Notes under the pieces: generated by a model
The model's database searches: none
What the model saw: the letters and a program-made list of their open reading frames with translations, nothing else
What the model was told of the DNA's origin: nothing
In this document: one piece after another, positions 1-4,369 of the stretch
How the letters are laid out: every line of letters begins with the position of its first letter
Position numbering within the stretch: the first letter of the stretch is position 1
Source of the DNA: JBBDMU01 sp040905685
GTDB lineage: Bacteria > Bacteroidota > Rhodothermia > Balneolales > Natronogracilivirgulaceae
Direction: 5' to 3'
Assembly (NCBI GenBank): GCA_040905685.1
Contig: JBBDRB010000053.1
Location: forward strand, 1 to 6,498
DNA length: 6,498 nucleotides
Program-made: the position numbers and the translations under genes

Positions 1-1212
1 GCCCAGCACATCAGCTCCAAGAATCCTACCGGTCCATTTTTTGGCATAAACCCGTATCCAGCCCGTAGTCTCTTCCTCGGTAATGGCGCGGTCGATCATA
101 CTATAAGGGAATTTATATATTTCATAAGACGTACCGTTTTGATCGAGTTGTGCCTGCGTGGCTCCTACATGAGCCATCTCCGGATCCGTATAGGTGCACC
201 AGGGGACATGTTTGGCATCAATTTTCATAGGGATCTTCAGTAAAACATTCGTTACGGCCACTTTCGCCATATGTTCGGACATATGGGTAAACTGATATCG
301 TCCGGTCACATCACCAATAGCATAGATGTTTCGCCGGCTGGTTCGGCACCTGTCATTTACAGTGATGCCCTGTTTAGCAAAATCAACACCGGCGGCTTCG
401 AGATTCAGTTTTTGATAGTTCGCTTTCCGGCCTGTAGCCATCAGCAGTTTTTCGCTGTGTATTTGTTCGGCTTTCCCCTCCCTTTTGATGTTTATGGTAA
501 TGCTGTTTTCATCACCCTCCACCGACTGAACATATGAGCCAAGCTTGTAGGTTACTCCATCGCGTTCGAGCTTTTTCTTGAGCAGAGCCGTCATTTCCGG
601 CTCATCGTTTGTCAGGATATTCTCCAGCATATCCACAACGGTTACCTTTGTCCCAAGCCTTTGAAAAGCCTGAGCCATTTCCGTACCGACCGGTCCGGCG
701 CCAATTATGGTCATGCTCTCCGGAAGTTTATCGAGTTCAAAAAGGTTCTCATTAGTTAAATAGGGAACCTTATCGAGGCCGGGTACCTGAGGAACAACTG
801 CGCTGCTCCCTGATGCAATGATAAAATACCGGCTGGTGACTTCCCGGCTGTTACCGTTAGCTTGTGTAATGCAAACAGTATGCTGATCAAGAAATTTCGC
901 CTCGCCCTTTTCGACCTCGATTCCCATTTTTCTGAATTTATCAGGGTGATCGGCCTCTTCATAGATCTTTTGCCGTATAAAGTCGAGTTTACCCTTTATA
1001 ACGGCATAGTCGACCGGTTGACCGGAAGCAGCCGCTTTTTTTGCCTGGTTCAAAAGAATCTTGCTGGGCACACATCCATACCAGGTACAATCTCCTCCCA
1101 GCCTGGCTTTTTCAACCATCAGGGTCCTGGCCCCCATTCCCGCGGCTACTCCGGAGGCCGTCAAACCGGCAGCTCCTCCACCAATGACAATAAGATCAAA
1201 TGTTTTCTTCAT
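1..1212 (-). CDS. FAD-dependent pyridine nucleotide-disulfide oxidoreductase, mercuric reductase / dihydrolipoamide dehydrogenase-like (C-terminus cut off)
   Basis: The reading frame runs without a stop from ATG at 1212 to the window edge, giving 404 residues. Family members are usually about 460-480 residues, so the C-terminal dimerisation domain is incomplete. Visible features in order: an N-terminal FAD dinucleotide-binding motif GGGAAG (residues 11-16) ending in acidic Glu34; a redox-active cysteine pair in GGDCTWYGCVPSK (Cys42 and Cys47); ASGS (133-136); a second Rossmann motif GAGPVG (171-176) followed by Asp194, which favours NADH over NADPH; ATGR (259-262); the second FAD motif IYAIGDVTG (296-304); and VPWCTYTDPEMAHVG (336-350), which opens the dimer interface. 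The cysteine motif with TW matches the 'mercuric reductase-like' branch rather than true lipoamide dehydrogenase. There is no N-terminal heavy-metal-associated domain. The C-terminal His-Glu pair or vicinal cysteines that would separate the two activities lie outside the window. It is expected to be a cytoplasmic flavoprotein dimer. The substrate is unknown, and Hg(II) reduction should not be assumed. A purine-rich AGAAGAG sits 7 nt before the ATG and supports this start. Confidence 0.93.
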   Translation of the reverse strand, partial: MKKTFDLIVIGGGAAGLTASGVAAGMGARTLMVEKARLGGDCTWYGCVPSKILLNQAKKAAASGQPVDYAVIKGKLDFIRQKIYEEADHPDKFRKMGIEVEKGEAKFLDQHTVCITQANGNSREVTSRYFIIASGSSAVVPQVPGLDKVPYLTNENLFELDKLPESMTIIGAGPVGTEMAQAFQRLGTKVTVVDMLENILTNDEPEMTALLKKKLERDGVTYKLGSYVQSVEGDENSITINIKREGKAEQIHSEKLLMATGRKANYQKLNLEAAGVDFAKQGITVNDRCRTSRRNIYAIGDVTGRYQFTHMSEHMAKVAVTNVLLKIPMKIDAKHVPWCTYTDPEMAHVGATQAQLDQNGTSYEIYKFPYSMIDRAITEEETTGWIRVYAKKWTGRILGADVLG

Positions 1213-1319
1213 GGGCAAGCTCTTCTATTTTTGGGTTTATCTCTAATATATTAAACTTATATTTTACCAAATGATGATTGAGATCAACCAATGAAAACAA
1301 AAGTCTATTGACGGCCTAT
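1213..1319. promoter_or_regulatory. Divergent intergenic region (promoters for the flavoprotein and the amidohydrolase)
   Basis: This 107-bp stretch separates two divergently transcribed genes and must contain a promoter for each unless the transcripts begin elsewhere. It is clearly more AT-rich than the flanking genes, especially 1228-1270. On the minus strand TTGGTA (1265-1270) and TATTAG (1243-1248) are separated by 16 nt and would place a transcript start just upstream of the purine-rich site at 1220-1226. This is a weak match and a guess. On the plus strand I see no convincing -35/-10 pair or Bacteroidota-type TTTG/TAnnTTTG pair. No clear operator palindrome or riboswitch is visible. Confidence 0.4.
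1220..1226 (-). promoter_or_regulatory. Probable ribosome binding site of the flavoprotein gene
   Basis: Read on the minus strand, AGAAGAG lies 7 nt upstream of the ATG at 1212. It is the only Shine-Dalgarno-like sequence in the window at a good distance from a start codon, and it fits the residues that begin the FAD-binding strand (MKKTFDLIVIGGG). It is a partial match to the consensus, so the call is tentative. Confidence 0.45.
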
Positions 1320-2948
1320 ATGCTACGAACAATCCTTTTTTGTTTCCTTCTGTCATTACCATTATTGCAGTCAGAAAAATCCGAATTTGATATTCTCATT
1401 TTAAACGGCCGGGTTCTCGATGGCATGGGCAATCCCTGGTATTATGCAGACATTGGAATCACCGACGACAGAATCCAGTTTGTCGGTGATCTGAAGCACG
1501 CTGCCGGAAGGGAAGTCATTAATGCGATGGGTTTAACCATCGCTCCCGGATTTATTGATGTCCATACTCATGCAACCAACGGGCTGCAAAGTAAAGAGCT
1601 TAGTTCAGCCAAATCCATACTGGCTCAGGGAGTAACGTCGGTCGTCGTTAATCACGATGGTGGCGGACCTGTCAATTTAGCCGAACAGGAATCAAGGTTA
1701 ATGGCTTATGGTTTGGGAGTTAATGTAATTCCATTTGTACCTCACGGCTCGGTTCGCAGCGAAATAATGAACAGGGATAATCGCAAGCCTACCTCATCTG
1801 AACTTAATGAAATGAAATCGTTGGTCAGGCAGGGAATGGAATTTGGTGCCTTTGGCTTGTCTACCGGACTTTTCTACGCTCCGGGAAGTTTTTCTGAAAC
1901 CAGCGAGATAATAGAACTTGCCAAAGTAGTCGCTGAGTTCGATGGTATTCACGTAAGCCATATTCGCGATGAAGCCGATTACAATATTGGCGTTGTGGCC
2001 GCTGTGGATGAAATCATCCGGATTTCCGAAGAAGCCGTTTTGCCGGGCGTGGTTTCCCACATCAAGACGCTGGGCCCGAGGGTATGGGGATATTCAAGTG
2101 CTCTTGTTCATCGCATCAACTCAGCCCGTCAAAACGGAATTGAAGTTTATGCAGATCAGTATCCCTATGCAGCGTCTGCCACAAGCCTGTCGGGAGCCCT
2201 TATTCCATCCAACGCTCATGAGGGAGGGTTGGGTGCACTGCGTTCACGGCTGAATGATGAGAATGCGTTGATTTGGATACGGCAGGGAATTACAGACAAT
2301 CTCGACCGGCGTGGCGGAGCAGACCGGATTCTCTTCCGGAGATTTCAGCAGGATGAAAGCATTGAAGGAAAAACACTGCAGAACGTGGCCGACAGCCTGG
2401 GTACGAACCCGGTCGATCTTACCGTAGAGCTTATTAAGATTGGTAGTCCAGATATCATATCCGTGAACATGCACGATGATGACGTAAATTTTCTGATGCA
2501 GCAATCGTGGACCATGACCTCGTCAGACGGAGACCTGACCTCCATTGGCGATGGTGTTCCCCACCCCCGCAATTACGGCCCCTTCCCCAGGAAGATAAAA
2601 AAGTATGTTATCGAAGATAAGGTCATAACCCTGGAGAACGCCATTCGCAGTATGACCTCCCTGCCGGCTTCCGTATTGCGCCTGAACGAGCGGGGGGCCA
2701 TTCGTCAGGGTGCCGTTGCCGATTTAGCCATTTTTGATTTGGATCAGATAAAGGATGTGGCAACCTATACCGATCCCCACCATTATTCCGAAGGAATGGT
2801 TCATGTATTGGTTGGCGGAAAGTTTGGAATAAAAAACGCGGAGTTTACCGGTGAACTAAACGGCAGGGTGTTAAAAAAGGATCACGCCAGTATCGCGTTC
2901 ACCACATGCCCATGCACATCGGTTAGCCGGAAATCCCGGCCCTGGTGA
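1320..2948 (+). CDS. Secreted N-acyl-D-amino-acid deacylase-like amidohydrolase
   Basis: A metal-dependent amidohydrolase (TIM-barrel superfamily) of the D-aminoacylase group, whose studied members hydrolyse N-acyl-D-amino acids to acid plus D-amino acid. From ATG 1320 it has 542 residues. Residues 1-18 form a signal peptide (MLRTI then a Leu/Phe-rich core), so an extracytoplasmic location is likely; no lipobox Cys is present. The beta-sandwich lead FDILILNGRVLDGMG (23-37) precedes the first metal motif APGFIDVHTH (His82, His84). Then come GVTSVVVNHDGGGP (104-117), HVSHIRDE (His214), VVSHIKTLG (His247), TSSDGD (Asp403), and HPRNYGPFPR, where family members commonly have GTFPR. Asp113 replaces the Cys that is a zinc ligand in classical D-aminoacylase, so the exact substrate is open. 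The family-like end GRVLKK is at residue 520. A further 22 residues run antisense to the neighbouring DUF1501 gene. The frame is also open upstream to TTG 1278, but ATG 1320 was chosen because it puts the hydrophobic signal sequence directly at the N-terminus. No clear Shine-Dalgarno sequence precedes either start. Confidence 0.88.
   Translation: MLRTILFCFLLSLPLLQSEKSEFDILILNGRVLDGMGNPWYYADIGITDDRIQFVGDLKHAAGREVINAMGLTIAPGFIDVHTHATNGLQSKELSSAKSILAQGVTSVVVNHDGGGPVNLAEQESRLMAYGLGVNVIPFVPHGSVRSEIMNRDNRKPTSSELNEMKSLVRQGMEFGAFGLSTGLFYAPGSFSETSEIIELAKVVAEFDGIHVSHIRDEADYNIGVVAAVDEIIRISEEAVLPGVVSHIKTLGPRVWGYSSALVHRINSARQNGIEVYADQYPYAASATSLSGALIPSNAHEGGLGALRSRLNDENALIWIRQGITDNLDRRGGADRILFRRFQQDESIEGKTLQNVADSLGTNPVDLTVELIKIGSPDIISVNMHDDDVNFLMQQSWTMTSSDGDLTSIGDGVPHPRNYGPFPRKIKKYVIEDKVITLENAIRSMTSLPASVLRLNERGAIRQGAVADLAIFDLDQIKDVATYTDPHHYSEGMVHVLVGGKFGIKNAEFTGELNGRVLKKDHASIAFTTCPCTSVSRKSRPW
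2882..2948. other. 67-bp tail-to-tail overlap of the amidohydrolase and DUF1501 genes
   Basis: The plus-strand amidohydrolase stops at TGA 2946-2948, and the minus-strand DUF1501 gene stops at TGA (2884-2882 read on minus). The shared bases encode the last 21 sense codons of one gene and the last 21 of the other. There is no intergenic space for a conventional bidirectional terminator, and I see no hairpin with a T-run near either stop, so transcripts from both sides probably overlap here. Confidence 0.9.
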
Positions 2949-4360
2949 AAATAGGTCAGTTCCTCGTGATTAAGACCCATCTGATGCAGGATGGTGGCCT
3001 GAAGGTCGTGGATATGCACGCGGTCTTTGATGCCGGCATATCCGATCTCGTCGGTCTCGCCGTAAGTTATCCCTCCTTTTATGCCTCCGCCGGCCATCCA
3101 AATGCTGAACGCCTCGGTATGGTGATCACGGCCCATGAAGGGCATAACCTGACCGCCCCTGTTTTCCTGCATGGGCGTTCGGCCAAACTCGCCCCCCCAC
3201 ACCACCAGGGTTTCCTCCAGCAGCCCCCTTTGCTTTAAGTCCCTGATCAGAGCCGTCATCGGCTGGTCCACTTCCCGGCATTTATCCCGGAAGCCATTAT
3301 TGATTCCTGTTTGCTCATTGGTGCCGTGGGAGTCCCATCCCCAATCAAAAAGCTGCACAAACCTGACATCTTTCTCTATTAACCTCCTGGCAAGCAAGCA
3401 GTTGTTGGCAAACGACGTTTTTCCCGGCTCGGTACCGTACATCCTGTGAATAGATTCCGGTTCATTATGTATATCCATTACCTCAGGAACGGAGGTTTGC
3501 ATCCGGTAAGCCATCTCATATTGGGATATGCGCGTCAAAATTTCCGCGTCCCCAACCTGTTCATGCTCTTTTTTGTTGATGTTGTTGATGGCTTCTATAG
3601 CTTTTTTCTTCAGACTGCTGTCTATGCCATCGGGATTGGATACATAAAGTACAGGATCGCCGCCATCGGTCCGGCATTGCACGCCCTGATATATCGAAGG
3701 AATATACCCGCTCCCCCATACGCTTTTGCCGGCATCGGGCGTGTGACCACCGGAAACGAGAACCATAAAGCCCGGCAGGTTGTCATTCTCGCTGCCCAAC
3801 CCGTAGGTAACCCATGAACCCATGCTGGGGTGCCCCAAACGAGCATGTCCTGTTTGCATTAAAAGCTGGGCAGGGGCATGATTGAATTCATCGGTGTGCA
3901 TGGATTTGATAATGGCTACATCATCCACAATCGTGGAAAAATGAGGGAGCAGCTCGGAGACCATAGCACCGGACTGTCCTCGCATTTTAAAGTCAGCCTG
4001 TGGACCCATCATTTTGGGAACACCCTGAATGAACGCAAAGTTTTTACCATCGAGCAGGGATGGGGGAGTATCTTTGCCATGAAGTTTATGCAGTTCGGGT
4101 TTATAATCGAAAAGCTCCAGCTGGGAGGGCGCACCGGCCATATGCAAATAAATAATACGCTTGGCTTTGGGAGCAAAATGAGGAAGTTTAGCCAAAAACG
4201 GATCCGCCCCGGTCACGGATTTCCCGGTTACGTTTGCCGGGGGATCACACGTCATGGCCGCAAAAGCGAGACCTCCCAGCCCTAACGAACACTGTTTTAA
4301 AAAGTGACGCCGGGTTTGACTTTCCATTTTCCGGTAACGCAGTTCGTCCAAAATGTTCAT
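2882..4360 (-). CDS. Tat-exported DUF1501 protein (sulfatase / alkaline phosphatase-like)
   Basis: A 492-residue protein with the hallmarks of DUF1501 (PF07394), a family with the alkaline phosphatase/sulfatase fold and no established enzymatic role. The N-terminus carries a twin-arginine signal TRRHFLK (residues 16-22) followed by a Gly/Ala/Leu-rich hydrophobic stretch (25-36), so it is probably exported folded through Tat. Cys38 in AAMTC could be a poor lipobox, but this is not convincing. Conserved stretches are HMAGAPSQLELFDYKP near the mature start, FDWGWDSHG (Asp343, His345), GGEFGRTP (Glu391, Arg394) and GRDHH (Asp412, His413, His414). The last three groups are plausible metal or ligand sites by analogy with the fold. 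The C-terminus GRDFRLTDVHGHVV looks like a natural family end. The start at 4360 is preferred over Met12 (4327) because a short n-region before the RR motif is common in the family and it sits 9 bp after the upstream stop; neither start has a clear Shine-Dalgarno. It is probably cotranscribed with, and a partner of, the DUF1549/DUF1553 protein upstream. Confidence 0.93.
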   Translation of the reverse strand: MNILDELRYRKMESQTRRHFLKQCSLGLGGLAFAAMTCDPPANVTGKSVTGADPFLAKLPHFAPKAKRIIYLHMAGAPSQLELFDYKPELHKLHGKDTPPSLLDGKNFAFIQGVPKMMGPQADFKMRGQSGAMVSELLPHFSTIVDDVAIIKSMHTDEFNHAPAQLLMQTGHARLGHPSMGSWVTYGLGSENDNLPGFMVLVSGGHTPDAGKSVWGSGYIPSIYQGVQCRTDGGDPVLYVSNPDGIDSSLKKKAIEAINNINKKEHEQVGDAEILTRISQYEMAYRMQTSVPEVMDIHNEPESIHRMYGTEPGKTSFANNCLLARRLIEKDVRFVQLFDWGWDSHGTNEQTGINNGFRDKCREVDQPMTALIRDLKQRGLLEETLVVWGGEFGRTPMQENRGGQVMPFMGRDHHTEAFSIWMAGGGIKGGITYGETDEIGYAGIKDRVHIHDLQATILHQMGLNHEELTYFHQGRDFRLTDVHGHVVNAILA

Positions 4361-4369
4361 ACCACGAGC

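Noticed and set aside
862..1254. Plus-strand open frame of 130 codons opposite the flavoprotein N-terminus
   Set aside because: The minus strand here encodes the FAD and redox-cysteine motifs without interruption. The plus-strand product is rich in Ser/Pro/Gly with no domain, consistent with a shadow.
3575..3600. Short repeated TGTTGATG units
   Set aside because: This is a low-complexity stretch encoding an Ile-Asn-Asn-Ile-Asn run inside DUF1501. It is too short and imperfect to be a functional repeat.
3446..4285. Plus-strand open frames of 123 and 135 codons opposite DUF1501
   Set aside because: Both are antisense to conserved DUF1501 motifs and lack recognisable protein features.
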